Below, in pieces: positions 17,904 to 27,211 of a DNA stretch of 64,000 bases. Origin of the DNA: Candidatus Frackibacter sp. WG13 (GTDB lineage Bacteria; Bacillota; Halanaerobiia; Halobacteroidales; Acetohalobiaceae); NCBI RefSeq assembly GCF_900114655.1, contig NZ_FOTT01000014.1:1-64000 (forward strand), in the 5' to 3' direction. Positions within the stretch are counted from its first letter, which is position 1, and each line of letters opens with the position of its first letter. The notes under the pieces are model-generated. The model saw only the letters and a program-made list of their open reading frames with translations. It ran no database searches and was not told the DNA's origin. A program made the position numbers and the translations under genes.

Positions 17904-18323
17904 ATGTTACAAACTAATACTATTAAACGAGGTTTACAAAAGGGATTGAACACTTTTTTAACGTTAATAAAGATCATGATTCCAGTCTATGCAGTAGTAA
18001 CCATTTTAAAGTATACTCCCGCTATTGAAGTTATTTCAAAGTGGATGACTCCTTTGATGGGATATTTAGGTTTGCCAGGAGAAGCGATTATGGCTTTAAT
18101 TAGCGGTTACTTCTTAAATATATATGCTGCGCTTGCAGTAATTACTAGTCTCGATTTATCTCCGCGGGCGGTAACTATCTTAGGAACAATGCTAGGGCTT
18201 TCTCATAGTTTGCTTATTGAAACGGCGATTATTAAACAGCTTAAAATTAAGACGACATTATTAGTGGTTTTAAGAATTAGTCTTTCTTTAATAGCGGGAT
18301 TTTTACTTAACATATTGTTATAA
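17904..18323 (+). CDS. Half-size nucleoside-recognition (Gate) domain membrane protein 1
   Basis: 139 aa, hydrophobic, with about four membrane segments. It has the Gate-domain pattern also found in FeoB and SpmA/SpmB: IPVYAVVTILKYTPA, WMTPLMGYLGLPGEAIMALISGYFLN and a GTMLGLSHSLLIETAIIK block. GGGGGA precedes ATG 17904. Together with the next gene it makes a pair equivalent to the two Gate halves of one transporter. A Fur box at 17868 suggests a part in iron or other metal transport; substrate and direction are unknown. Confidence 0.75.
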   Translation: MLQTNTIKRGLQKGLNTFLTLIKIMIPVYAVVTILKYTPAIEVISKWMTPLMGYLGLPGEAIMALISGYFLNIYAALAVITSLDLSPRAVTILGTMLGLSHSLLIETAIIKQLKIKTTLLVVLRISLSLIAGFLLNILL

Positions 18324-18362
18324 GATTAATATAAATAGAAAAAATTAAAGGAGATGAGGATT

Positions 18363-18830
18363 ATGCCCTGGAATCAAATTATAGAAGAAATTGTGGGAGG
18401 TAGTATAGATGCAGTTATAAAGTTAGCAATGATTATTTTTCCATTAATGATGGCTTTAGAAGTAGGTAAAGATTTAGGCATTCTAGATAAAGTTTCTGAT
18501 TTTTTTGCACCACTAGTTAAAATCTTTGATTTGCCGTCAAAAATGAGTCTACCTTTATTGGTTGGACAGATATTTGGTTTAGCTTATGGGGCAGGAGTAA
18601 TAATTCAGACAGCAGAAGAAGAGAATATGCCAAAAGATAAGTTAGTTATTATGGCCATCTTTTTAGTTGTCTGTCATGCAGTGGTTGAAGACACCTTATT
18701 ATTTGTAGCTATTGGTGGTAATGGAGTAATTATGTTAGGCAGTAGATTGGTTTTAGCTACAGTAATTACTTACTTATATAGTAGGATAGTTGCGAGTAAG
18801 AATGAGGGTCTTTTAACAGTTAACAGTTGA
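18363..18830 (+). CDS. Half-size nucleoside-recognition (Gate) domain membrane protein 2
   Basis: About 155 aa, membrane-embedded, with Gate-type blocks VGGSIDAVIKLAMIIFPLMM, GQIFGLAYGAGVIIQTAEE and VVCHAVVEDTLLFVAIGG. The last resembles the HS-x-IE block of the upstream partner. ATG 18363 is used because AAAGGAG lies 9 bases before it; an in-frame ATG at 18354 touches that site. It is separated by 39 bp from gene 1 with no terminator between, so they are an operon. The pair is probably obligate and heterodimeric. Confidence 0.75.
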   Translation: MPWNQIIEEIVGGSIDAVIKLAMIIFPLMMALEVGKDLGILDKVSDFFAPLVKIFDLPSKMSLPLLVGQIFGLAYGAGVIIQTAEEENMPKDKLVIMAIFLVVCHAVVEDTLLFVAIGGNGVIMLGSRLVLATVITYLYSRIVASKNEGLLTVNS

Positions 18831-19049
18831 CAGTGAAGCCCAGAAAAGAGCTTCCAAACTAGAAGCAGAGTCTATCATAGGCTTGCGACCAGCCTTGATG
18901 TTTAGGCTGGGCGAGACAGTGAAGCCCAGAAAAGACTTCCAAACTAGAAGCAGAGTCTATCATAGGCTGCGGCAGAATTTATTCGCGTCAGGCTTTGCCT
19001 GTAAGGAGCCTTGATGTTTAGGCTGGGCGAGACAGTGAAGCCCAGAAAA
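18829..19049. repeat. Tandem copies of a dispersed hairpin repeat
   Basis: Copy 1 (18829-18914) and copy 2 (18915-19030) both start GACAGTGAAGCCCAGAAAAG and end in a hairpin CCAGCCT/AGGCTGG or its truncated form, then GGCGA. A third start (19031-19049) is cut short. Copy 2 carries about 30 extra bp with a small CAGGC/GCCTG hairpin. A diverged relative lies at 26313-26407. This fills most of the 355-bp gap 18831-19185. The rest is GGTCAAGG/GGTTGAGG simple repeat (19049-19078, 19124-19140). No gene is seen. Confidence 0.85.
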
Positions 19050-19185
19050 TACAGGTCAAGGTCAAGGTTGAGGTTGAGAAAATTAAGATCTCAAAAAGTT
19101 TTAAAGAATTGGACATATACTAAGTTAGGTTAAGGCTTAAGTCGAACTAGAGGATATTGTCAAGGAGAAATGGAGTGGAGAGAAG

Positions 19186-20091
19186 ATGGAGAGACACCAA
19201 GCAGTGAGTTTTAAAAAGAGGATAAGAGCAGATTTGGCTTTGTTATTTGTAGTTGTAGTTTGGGGGACTACTTTTGCAATCATGAAAGGTATCTTTAATA
19301 CTATAACCCCTTTTTATTTTTTAGCTTTGAGATTTAGTCTTGCTACTTTGGTATTATGTTTAATATTCAATAAAAGGTTAAGAAATTTAGATTGGGAAAC
19401 AATAAAGCTGGGTGTATTAGCTGGGATTTTTTTATTTGGAGGTTATGCTTTTCAAGTTACAGGATTGAAGTTGACAACTGCTTCTAAGGCCGGTTTTATT
19501 ACTGGTTTAGCAGTAGTTTTAGTTCCGTTACTTTCAGCTATAATCTTTAAGAAGATGCCGTCATTTATGACCTGGCTAGGAGTAATCTTAGCTACTATCG
19601 GTTTAGCTTTATTAACCTTTACTGGACAATTTATTTTTAATTTTGGTGATTTATTAGTTTTGAGTTGTGCTTTTTCTTTGGCTTTACATATCTTATTAGT
19701 TGATAAGTATGTTAAAAAAAGAGATTCAATTCTTTTAGCAATTATCCAGATTGCAACGGTGGCAGTATTAAGTGTAATTAGTACTTTATTAGAAGGAAGT
19801 TATGTAGCTGTTTCTAATCCGAATATTTGGTTTGGAATAGCTTATATGGCGATTTTAGGTACAGCTTTAGCTTTTGTTATTCAAAATAAAGCTCAGACTT
19901 TTACTACACCAACAAGAACAGCAATTATATTTTCTATGGAACCAGTAGTCGGGGCAATTTTTGCATATCTATATTTAGGTGAGATTATCACTACAAGAGG
20001 TTATTGGGGTGGTGGATTGATAGTAGTTGGGATGTTATTAGCTGAAGTCAATTTTAAGAAAATTTGGAGTAAGGTTGAGGCAAAGGCTTAG
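19186..20091 (+). CDS. EamA-family (DMT) transporter
   Basis: 301 aa with about ten membrane helices arranged as two EamA repeats. The first repeat opens with ADLALLFVVVVWGTTFAIMKG, where the WGTTF signature is typical. The second runs from about residue 160 and ends with FSMEPVVGAIFAYLYLGE. Members export amino acids, metabolites or cofactors; the substrate cannot be told. ATG 19186 follows GGAGTGGAGAG. The last codons (KVEAKA) lie in a GGTTGAGG/GGCTTAGG repeat tract that continues past the stop, so the C-terminus has probably been replaced or extended by the repeat. Confidence 0.88.
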   Translation: MERHQAVSFKKRIRADLALLFVVVVWGTTFAIMKGIFNTITPFYFLALRFSLATLVLCLIFNKRLRNLDWETIKLGVLAGIFLFGGYAFQVTGLKLTTASKAGFITGLAVVLVPLLSAIIFKKMPSFMTWLGVILATIGLALLTFTGQFIFNFGDLLVLSCAFSLALHILLVDKYVKKRDSILLAIIQIATVAVLSVISTLLEGSYVAVSNPNIWFGIAYMAILGTALAFVIQNKAQTFTTPTRTAIIFSMEPVVGAIFAYLYLGEIITTRGYWGGGLIVVGMLLAEVNFKKIWSKVEAKA

Positions 20092-20160
20092 GTTAAGGCT
20101 TAGGTTTTAATTGTCAATAGTCAATTGTAAATTGAACTTTAAAAGAGGGAGTGAATTAAT

Positions 20161-21186
20161 ATGCAAGTAGTTGATTTAAGAAGTGATACTATTACTAAAC
20201 CAACACCGAAAATGAGAGAGGTTATGGCTAAGGCAGAAGTGGGTGATGATGTATACGGAGAAGATCCAACTGTTAATCGTTTAGAAGAGTTAGCAGCTGA
20301 AATAGTAGGTAAAGAAGCTGCCTTGTTTGTGCCGAGTGGCACAATGGGTAATCAAATTGCATTAATGACTCATACAAAACCAGGAGATGAAATTATTTTA
20401 GGTCAGGAATCACATATTTTCTATTATGAAGTAGGTGGTTTGGCTAGAATATCTAATGTACAAGCTAGGACTTTAGATGATAGTAGCGGTATCTTTTCTC
20501 CAGAAGCGGTTAAGGCTACAATTAGAGATGAGAATATCCATTATCCGGAGACAGGCTTGATCTGTTTGGAAAATACTCATAATCGTGGTGGTGGAGTTGC
20601 TATTGTCAAGGAAAGGATTGATCAAGTCTGTTCAGTAGCGCAAGAATATAGTGTGCCGGTCCATTTAGATGGAGCTAGGATTTTTAATGCAGCTTTGGAA
20701 TTAGAGATTGATGTTAAGAAGTTAGTTGAAGAAGTAGATTCGGTAATGTTCTGTCTGTCTAAAGCATTAGCAGCACCGGTTGGTTCTATCTTAGCTGGTT
20801 CTAAAGATTTTATTGATCAAGCGCGAAAGAATAGAAAGATGTTAGGTGGAGGGATGAGACAAGCTGGTGTTATAGCAGCTGCTGGTATTGTAGCATTAGA
20901 AGAGATGGTTCATAGATTAGAAGAAGATCATAAGTTAGCCGAGCAATTAGCGCAAGGGATTGCTGAAAGCAAATTAGATGGTATTGGTGTTGAAGCTGTA
21001 AATACTAATTTTGTTATTCTAAAAGTGGATAATGAAGTCTACGAAACCGAAGAGCTTTTAGCAAAATTTAATGACCATGGAGTTAAGATGACTTACTTTG
21101 GACCAGGGTTAATTAGGGCCGTAACTAATAAAGATGTGACAAGCAATGAGGTTGATTATGTGGTAGATGTTTTGAAGAAATTATAA
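20161..21186 (+). CDS. ltaE: Low-specificity L-threonine aldolase
   Basis: A 341-aa PLP enzyme of fold type I that splits L-threonine or L-allo-threonine to glycine and acetaldehyde. Family marks are [18 protein letters not shown] at the start, [49 protein letters not shown] and the PLP-lysine segment [14 protein letters not shown]. Length is standard. GAGGGAG precedes ATG 20161. It may be linked in metabolism to the glycine-responsive symporter at 56630, but they are far apart. Confidence 0.93.
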   Translation: MQVVDLRSDTITKPTPKMREVMAKAEVGDDVYGEDPTVNRLEELAAEIVGKEAALFVPSGTMGNQIALMTHTKPGDEIILGQESHIFYYEVGGLARISNVQARTLDDSSGIFSPEAVKATIRDENIHYPETGLICLENTHNRGGGVAIVKERIDQVCSVAQEYSVPVHLDGARIFNAALELEIDVKKLVEEVDSVMFCLSKALAAPVGSILAGSKDFIDQARKNRKMLGGGMRQAGVIAAAGIVALEEMVHRLEEDHKLAEQLAQGIAESKLDGIGVEAVNTNFVILKVDNEVYETEELLAKFNDHGVKMTYFGPGLIRAVTNKDVTSNEVDYVVDVLKKL

Positions 21187-21297
21187 GAATGATATTTCTA
21201 TTTAATTACTAAAATATCAATTTAATTGAAAAAAATAAAGGATTTTGCTATCGCTCATATAAGTTTATAAAGTGAAGATTAAACTTGGAGGGTTAAG

Positions 21298-22224
21298 ATG
21301 AATAGATTAGGAGTAACTAATTTGGTAGATACAGAGGTTGTAGGTTTATTTGGATATCCGGTAGAACATTCTTTTTCTCCTATAATGCATAATGCTGCTT
21401 TTGAAAAATTGGATATTAACTATCTATATCTACCTTTTGAAGTGCACCCAAAGGAGTTAGAAGCAGCGATAGACGGGATAAGAGCGTTGAATATAAAAGG
21501 AGTTAACTTAACGATTCCTCATAAAGAAATTGTGATTCCCTATTTAGATGAAATTTCTAAGGAAGCTGAATTAATTGGGGCAGTTAATACAGTTAAGAAT
21601 GAGAATGGTAAATTAATTGGTTATAATACTGATGGTCGTGGTTTTGTTAAGTCATTAGTAGAAGAAGGGTTTAAGCCACAAGATAAGAAGGTGCTAATAA
21701 TTGGAGCCGGTGGAGCTGCAAGAGCAGTCGGTTTTCAGTTGAGTTTAGAAGGTGTTAGTGATTTATATGTAGCTAATCGCACCTTTGAAAAGGCCGATTC
21801 TTTAGTTAAAGATATTAATAATAACTTAGAATTAAACTTGGTTGAAGCATTGCCTTTGGTAAATAAAGACTTACAGCAAGTAATGGATGATTTAGATTTA
21901 ATAGTAAATACGACTCCTATTGGTATGCACCCTAACTGTGAAGTTGAGCCAGTTATTGCACCAGAGTTATTACATAAAGAATTAGTAGTAGCTGACTTAG
22001 TTTATAATCCTATGGAAACTACCTTGTTAAAAGCTGCTAAAGAAGTAGGAGCTAAGACCATAGGTGGTTTAGGAATGTTAGTTTATCAAGGTGCAATAGC
22101 TTTAGAAATTTGGAGTGGCAAAGATGCTCCAACAAAAGTTATGAAAGATAGTATTTGGAACCAAATTGTAAATTTAGGAGAAAATGAGGAAAATCAAGGT
22201 AGAATGCAGGGGATTGCTGACTAG
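21298..22224 (+). CDS. aroE: Shikimate dehydrogenase
   Basis: 308 aa, slightly longer than usual (about 280) because of short extensions at both ends. It has the substrate site FGYPVEHSFSPIMHNAAF, NLTIPHKE with the catalytic Lys, GAVNTVKNENGKLIGYNTDG, the nucleotide loop IIGAGGAARAV and NRTFEKA. It reduces 3-dehydroshikimate to shikimate with NADPH. TTGGAGGG precedes ATG 21298. It is separated from aroC-K-B-Q (36.8-40.3 kb) by the whole pilus locus. Confidence 0.95.
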   Translation: MNRLGVTNLVDTEVVGLFGYPVEHSFSPIMHNAAFEKLDINYLYLPFEVHPKELEAAIDGIRALNIKGVNLTIPHKEIVIPYLDEISKEAELIGAVNTVKNENGKLIGYNTDGRGFVKSLVEEGFKPQDKKVLIIGAGGAARAVGFQLSLEGVSDLYVANRTFEKADSLVKDINNNLELNLVEALPLVNKDLQQVMDDLDLIVNTTPIGMHPNCEVEPVIAPELLHKELVVADLVYNPMETTLLKAAKEVGAKTIGGLGMLVYQGAIALEIWSGKDAPTKVMKDSIWNQIVNLGENEENQGRMQGIAD

Positions 22225-22311
22225 TCTAGAAATATATTAGTGAAAGATGTTACAAGGATATTATAAGAATGTAAAAGTTAAGGTTATCCTAAGAATAAAT
22301 GGGTGGTATAT

Positions 22312-24009
22312 ATGATTAAAAAGAAAAGACTAGGAGATATCTTAGTTGAAGTTGGCTTTATTACCGAAGAAGAACTGCAAAAGGCTTTAGAGAAACAAAA
22401 AGGTGGTAATAAGCGTTTAGGTGCAGTTTTAAAAGAGATGAAGCTAGTTACTGAACAGGATGTTATGGAAGCTCTAGAATACCAGTTAGGGATACCTCAT
22501 GTTAATTTAAAACAGCATATTATTGATCCAGATGTCATTAATATGGTTCCACAAGCATTAGCTGAAAGGCATAAGGCGATTCCAATTAAAAGACGAGGAG
22601 ATAACTTGACAGTAGCTATGGCAGATCCTTTAGACGTGATGGCTATCGATGATATTCGTCTTAAGACCGGGTGTGAAGTAATGCCGGTGATCGCTAGTGA
22701 ATCAGATGTGGACTATGCTATTGAACAGTATTTTGGTAGTGAGGATGTAGTTAATGAGTTTGTCCAAGATATTAATGCAAAGGTTGGTAGTGATGATAGC
22801 TCAGATATAGAAGTTGATCGTTTACGACAGATGGTAGAAGAAGCGCCAGTAGTAAGATTAGTAAATAATATTATTACTGAAGGTATTAAATTACGGGCTA
22901 GTGATATTCATATTGAACCACAAGAAGAAGAGATTAGAGTAAGATATAGAGTAGATGGTATCTTACATAATGAGATGACTATTCCTAAGCATACTCATTC
23001 TGCTTTAGTCTCTAGAATTAAGATTATGGCTGATTTAGATATAGCCGAAAGAAGGTTGCCGCAAGATGGTAGAGTGCAGATGGTAGTGAAAGATAGAGAG
23101 GTAGACTTACGAGTTTCTGTCTTACCTACAGTAGAAGGAGAAAAAGTTGTTATTAGAATTTTAGATAAGAGTAACTTAATGTTAAGTATCGATAAGCTAG
23201 GATTCTTACCAGAGCACCAATCTTCTTTTGAAAAGATGATTAAGCAACCACATGGTATGGTATTAATAACAGGGCCAACCGGTAGTGGAAAGACGACGAC
23301 TCTTTATTCTGCTTTGAGCTCTTTGGATACAGAAGATCAGAATATTATTACAGTAGAAGATCCAGTAGAATACAGATTAGAAGGGATTAATCAGGTACAG
23401 ACTAACCCTAAAGCAGGACTTACATTTGCTAGTGGATTACGTTCAATACTTCGTCAGGACCCTGATATTGTAATGGTTGGGGAGATTCGTGATAAGGAGA
23501 CTGCTAATATTGCTATCCATGCTGCTTTAACTGGGCACTTAGTATTGAGTACATTACACACCAATGAAGCAGCAGGGGCTTTATCAAGGTTAATAGATAT
23601 GGGAATCGAACCATTTTTAGTGGCTTCCTCAGTATTAGGCGTTGTTGCTCAACGACTAGTACGAACTGTATGTGCTGAATGTAAGACTCATAATGAAGAT
23701 GCTTTAGTTGATACTAATTTAGAAAAATATTTAGGTAGTGGTCGAGATAGCATTGAGCTTTATCATGGTGATGGTTGTAGATTTTGTAATAATACTGGTT
23801 ATCACGGCAGAACAGCTATTCATGAAATTTTAGAAGTAACTCCTAAGATTAAGAGGTTAGTAGTTAATAAAGCATCAGCAGTCGATATTGAAGAAGCAGC
23901 TAAAGAAGAAGGAATGATTGCTTTAGAAACTTGTGGCTTAAAGAAAGCAAACCAAGGACTTACAACTATTGAAGAAGTAATGAGAGTAACTAAAGTTCAG
24001 GTAGGCTAG
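22312..24009 (+). CDS. pilB: Type IV pilus assembly ATPase
   Basis: About 565 aa, GspE/PilB family. The N-terminal MshEN/T2SSE_N domain (about 1-150) is followed by the ATPase core with Walker A GPTGSGKTTT (about 321-330), the Asp box EDPVEYRLEGINQVQ, Walker B PDIVMVGEIRD, the His box HLVLSTLHTNEA, and two CxxC pairs (CAEC, CRFC) that bind zinc as in PilB. It powers pilus extension. ATG 22312 is chosen with GGGTGG before it; GTG 22303 overlaps that site. It is the first gene of the pil locus. Confidence 0.95.
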   Translation: MIKKKRLGDILVEVGFITEEELQKALEKQKGGNKRLGAVLKEMKLVTEQDVMEALEYQLGIPHVNLKQHIIDPDVINMVPQALAERHKAIPIKRRGDNLTVAMADPLDVMAIDDIRLKTGCEVMPVIASESDVDYAIEQYFGSEDVVNEFVQDINAKVGSDDSSDIEVDRLRQMVEEAPVVRLVNNIITEGIKLRASDIHIEPQEEEIRVRYRVDGILHNEMTIPKHTHSALVSRIKIMADLDIAERRLPQDGRVQMVVKDREVDLRVSVLPTVEGEKVVIRILDKSNLMLSIDKLGFLPEHQSSFEKMIKQPHGMVLITGPTGSGKTTTLYSALSSLDTEDQNIITVEDPVEYRLEGINQVQTNPKAGLTFASGLRSILRQDPDIVMVGEIRDKETANIAIHAALTGHLVLSTLHTNEAAGALSRLIDMGIEPFLVASSVLGVVAQRLVRTVCAECKTHNEDALVDTNLEKYLGSGRDSIELYHGDGCRFCNNTGYHGRTAIHEILEVTPKIKRLVVNKASAVDIEEAAKEEGMIALETCGLKKANQGLTTIEEVMRVTKVQVG

Positions 24010-24020
24010 GGGGTAGTTAA

Positions 24021-25067
24021 ATGGAATTGGACAACCTATTAAGAGAAGGAATTAAACTAGGAGCTTCAGATATTCATTTGACAGTTGGAGTTGAGCCAAC
24101 GTTGCGAGTTAATGGTGGTCTTAAAAAGATAGGAGAAGAAGTACTAAGTTCTAATCAGATTGATGGATTAATTAAAGGGATGATGAACGATAAGGTTGAA
24201 GAAGAGTTTAGAGAAAGAGGGGAAGCTGATTTTGCCTATCACTTAGATAATTATCGCTTTCGAGTTAATGCTTTTCAACAAAGAGGAGATGCGGCAGCCG
24301 TTTTGCGAATAATTCCTAATGAGATTTTAAGCTTGAATGCATTAGGTTTGCCAAAAGAACTAAAAGATTTAGCATTAACACCGAGGGGATTATTCTTAGT
24401 TACAGGACCTACTGGCAGTGGTAAATCTACTACTTTAGCTTCAATGATTGATTTGATTAATAGAAGTAAAGATAAACATATTATTACTTTAGAAGACCCA
24501 ATTGAATATGTGCATCAACATAAGAAGAGTATTGTTAATCAGAGAGAGGTTGGAGAAGACACAGAAAACTTTGCTAATGGATTAAGGGCTGCCTTAAGAC
24601 AGGATCCAGATGTTATTTTAGTTGGTGAGATGAGAGATTTAGAAACGATTTCTACAGCAATTACAGCTGCAGAAACAGGACATTTAGTCTTTGCTACATT
24701 ACATACTAATAGTGCAGCAGAGACTATTGATCGAATTATCAATGTCTTTCCACCTCATCAGCAAGAACAGGTTAAGACTCAGTTAGCTCTAACCTTAAAA
24801 GGAGTCTTATCACAGCAGCTACTACCGACAATTGATGATTTAGGTCGAGCTGCAGCTACTGAGCTTTTGGTTGTAAATTCTGCAGTTAGTAATTTAGTTA
24901 GAGAAGGAAAGACTCATCAGTTAGAATCTATAATGCAGACCAGTAAAGAAGAAGGAATGCATACTATGGATTATTCCTTACGAGATCTATATCGCTCAGG
25001 TAAGATAAGTCGTGACGAAGCATTAAGTAAAGCAATTAATATCCAGAGTTTAAAGCGAATGATTTAA
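24021..25067 (+). CDS. pilT: Pilus retraction ATPase
   Basis: A 348-aa PilT-family motor that depolymerises the pilus and drives twitching. It opens with LREGIKLGASDIHLTVG, then has Walker A GPTGSGKSTT (about 129-138), the EDPIEYVH Asp box, RQDPDVILVGEMRD Walker B and HLVFATLHTNSAAETIDRII. It lacks the zinc CxxC pairs of PilB and has the normal PilT length. It begins 12 bp after pilB. The presence of both motors implies dynamic, retractable pili. Confidence 0.95.
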   Translation: MELDNLLREGIKLGASDIHLTVGVEPTLRVNGGLKKIGEEVLSSNQIDGLIKGMMNDKVEEEFRERGEADFAYHLDNYRFRVNAFQQRGDAAAVLRIIPNEILSLNALGLPKELKDLALTPRGLFLVTGPTGSGKSTTLASMIDLINRSKDKHIITLEDPIEYVHQHKKSIVNQREVGEDTENFANGLRAALRQDPDVILVGEMRDLETISTAITAAETGHLVFATLHTNSAAETIDRIINVFPPHQQEQVKTQLALTLKGVLSQQLLPTIDDLGRAAATELLVVNSAVSNLVREGKTHQLESIMQTSKEEGMHTMDYSLRDLYRSGKISRDEALSKAINIQSLKRMI

Positions 25068-25095
25068 GAAAATTATAATGAAGGGAGGGGAAGCT

Positions 25096-26307
25096 ATGGC
25101 GCAGATATTTCACTATAAAGCTAGAGATAAAGATGGTGACCTTTTAGAAGGGGCTATCGAAGCTGAAACGAGAGATATAGTAGTCGACAGGCTGAAAGGA
25201 AAAGGTTACTTTGTTACTTCGATTGAAGCCGAAGAAGAAAGTAGTGATTTAGGTGAGCAATTAAAGCAGTTAAAGAAAGTAAAGTTGCAGGATTTAGCTC
25301 TTTTTTGTCGTCAATTTGCTACTATGATTAATTCCGGACTTTCGTTAGTTAGGTCATTAGATATTCTAGTCGAACAGACAGATCATCCTAAATTAAAAGA
25401 TGCAATTATGTCGGTACAAGAGAATGTAGAAAGTGGTATGTCGTTATCTAAAGCTTTAGAACAGGAAAAGAAGGTCTTTCCTCAGTTATTTATCAGTATG
25501 GTAGAGGCTGGAGAAGCCGGTGGTATCTTAGATGATGTTTTGTTAGAGATGGCTGATCATTTTGAAAATGAGAATGATATGAAACAGAAAGTGATTTCAG
25601 CATTAGCTTATCCAGTAGTAATCTCTTTAGTAGCAATTGGTGTAGTGGTCTTCTTAGTAACAGTCATTCTACCTACTTTTGTTGATATCTTTGCTGGCAT
25701 GGATCAGCAACTTCCTCTACCTACAAGGCTGTTATTAGGGTTTAGTAATCTATTTTCTAGTTATTGGTATGTAGTGGTTGGTTTAGTAGCAGTAATAGCA
25801 TTTGGAATTTATCGTTACTATCAGACAGATAAGGGTAGGAGAAAGATAGATTGGATTCTACTAAAGACTCCGCTCTTTGGTGATTTGATTACTAAGATAT
25901 CGATTGTTAGGTTTAGTAGAACCTTAGGAGTATTGATTCAGAGTGGTGTCTCTATTCTAGATGGCTTAGAGGTAGTAAGTAAGGTGGTTTCTAATAGTAT
26001 AATATCTGATAAGATTAGAGAATCACGCAAGAGTATCAGTTCAGGCGATAGTATAGTAAGTCCACTTCGTCAAAGCAAAGTCTTTCCTCAGATGGTACTA
26101 CAGATGATAAGAATTGGAGAAGAGACCGGTAGCTTAGATGAAATGCTTGCTAAGATTGCTCAATTTTATGATCAAGAGGTTGAGCATAAAGTAGAGAGTA
26201 TGGTTTCATTAATTGAACCAGCACTGATTTTGGTTTTAGGTGTAGTAGTGGGGAGTATTGTAGTTTCTATGATGTTGCCGATGTTTAATATGATGAGCGG
26301 GTTTTAG
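25096..26307 (+). CDS. pilC: Type IV pilus inner-membrane platform protein
   Basis: About 403 aa, GspF/PilC family. Two T2SSF domains are visible: LALFCRQFATMINSGLSLVRSLD (about residues 70-92) and its repeat FSRTLGVLIQSGVSILDGLE (about 280-299), each followed by membrane helices. The C-terminal LVLGVVVGSIVVSMMLPMF helix is typical. It anchors PilB/PilT and forms the assembly base. ATG 25096 is preceded by AGGGAGGGG; an earlier ATG at 25078 lies before that site. Confidence 0.95.
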   Translation: MAQIFHYKARDKDGDLLEGAIEAETRDIVVDRLKGKGYFVTSIEAEEESSDLGEQLKQLKKVKLQDLALFCRQFATMINSGLSLVRSLDILVEQTDHPKLKDAIMSVQENVESGMSLSKALEQEKKVFPQLFISMVEAGEAGGILDDVLLEMADHFENENDMKQKVISALAYPVVISLVAIGVVVFLVTVILPTFVDIFAGMDQQLPLPTRLLLGFSNLFSSYWYVVVGLVAVIAFGIYRYYQTDKGRRKIDWILLKTPLFGDLITKISIVRFSRTLGVLIQSGVSILDGLEVVSKVVSNSIISDKIRESRKSISSGDSIVSPLRQSKVFPQMVLQMIRIGEETGSLDEMLAKIAQFYDQEVEHKVESMVSLIEPALILVLGVVVGSIVVSMMLPMFNMMSGF

Positions 26308-26312
26308 TTAGT

Positions 26313-26407
26313 TGATAGTGAAGTCTAGTAAAAATTATCAAATTTAAAGCACAAGGTTTTTCACCGACTTACATCCAGCTTTGGTTTGTAAGCTGGATGG
26401 GACAGTG
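26313..26407. repeat. Diverged copy of the dispersed hairpin repeat
   Basis: It starts GATAGTGAAGTCTAG (compare GACAGTGAAGCCCAG at 18829) and ends in the hairpin ATCCAGCTT/AAGCTGGAT followed by GGGACAGTG. The stem differs from the 18.9-kb copies by paired changes (CCAGCCT/AGGCTGG to CCAGCTT/AAGCTGG). It is flanked by ACAGTTGACAGTTAA and, 90 bp on, by inverted versions (TTAACTGTAAACTG, CCGTCAACTG). The 332-bp gap 26308-26639 holds this repeat, those flanks, and the short frame at 26548. Confidence 0.7.
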
Positions 26408-26639
26408 TACAGTTGACAGTTAAAACCATTAAAAAGCCTTAAAAATAGGATGTTATTATATATTATAGGTTAAGTAAGATAAATTGCAGTTAATGTTTTG
26501 AACTTAACTGTAAACTGTCAACCGTCAACTGAAATACTGGGGGGGTGATGAATAAAAAAATAAGTAACTTGTTTGACGAGATTAAATAGGAAAATTGATA
26601 TTAATGGCGAAATAATAATTAAGAAGGGGGACATTAAAA

Positions 26640-27095
26640 ATGATTAGTAAGTTAAGGGAAAGAATTTGTAATGTGGCAAAGAGAGAAGAAGGTTTTACGT
26701 TAATTGAGTTAATGATTGTTATTGCTGTGTTGGGTATTTTGGCTGGTATTGCTATTCCTAAGTTTAGTGGGGTACAGGATAAGGCAAAAGATGCAAATAT
26801 TACATCAGTAGCTGGTACTATTAGAAGTGCTATGGAAATGTATAATGCTGAGAATGGCAATTATCCAGCTAGTGTTAGTGGAAGTACTGCTAAAGATAAA
26901 TATAACGATTTAGATATCACTTTAGACACAGTTGAACTTCCGGATATTAGTGATGTTATGAGTACTTTTACTTATACAGGTGATAGTGATGGTGATGGCA
27001 CAAATGATGATTATAAAATTACAATAAAAAGTTCAGCAACAGAGACTACTTATACTATTGAACCAAGTGGTGTAACAGAAACACCAGCACCATAA
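26640..27095 (+). CDS. pilA: Major type IV pilin (GspG/PilA-like)
   Basis: A 151-aa prepilin. A basic leader ends at Gly, and the cleavage motif EEG|FTLIELMIVIAVLGILAG carries Glu at +5 of the mature protein and the long hydrophobic N-helix that packs the pilus core. The rest is a soluble head with YNAENGNYPASV, as in GspG-like pilins, and an Asp-rich loop (GDSDGDGTND) that may bind calcium. There is no C-terminal disulfide pair. A strong terminator follows, fitting a highly expressed major subunit. Confidence 0.9.
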   Translation: MISKLRERICNVAKREEGFTLIELMIVIAVLGILAGIAIPKFSGVQDKAKDANITSVAGTIRSAMEMYNAENGNYPASVSGSTAKDKYNDLDITLDTVELPDISDVMSTFTYTGDSDGDGTNDDYKITIKSSATETTYTIEPSGVTETPAP

Positions 27096-27140
27096 AATTA
27101 TTGACAGTAAAGGGATTCGTAAGTTAAATTTATTAATTTT

Positions 27141-27176
27141 AGCCTCAGCCCTCATTTATGAGGGCCTAGGCTTTCT
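27141..27176 (+). terminator. Terminator after the major pilin
   Basis: AGCCT..GCCCTC (27141-27153) pairs with GAGGGC..AGGCT (27160-27172), then TTTCTAT. It is the most stable-looking hairpin of the pilus locus. Confidence 0.8.
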
Positions 27177-27211
27177 ATAAATGAACTAATTTTATTCTAA
27201 CACAAAAACAA

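Noticed and set aside
18829-19049. Tandem repeat as a possible CRISPR array
   Set aside because: Only two full copies of unequal length, no regular short repeats with unique spacers, and no cas genes.
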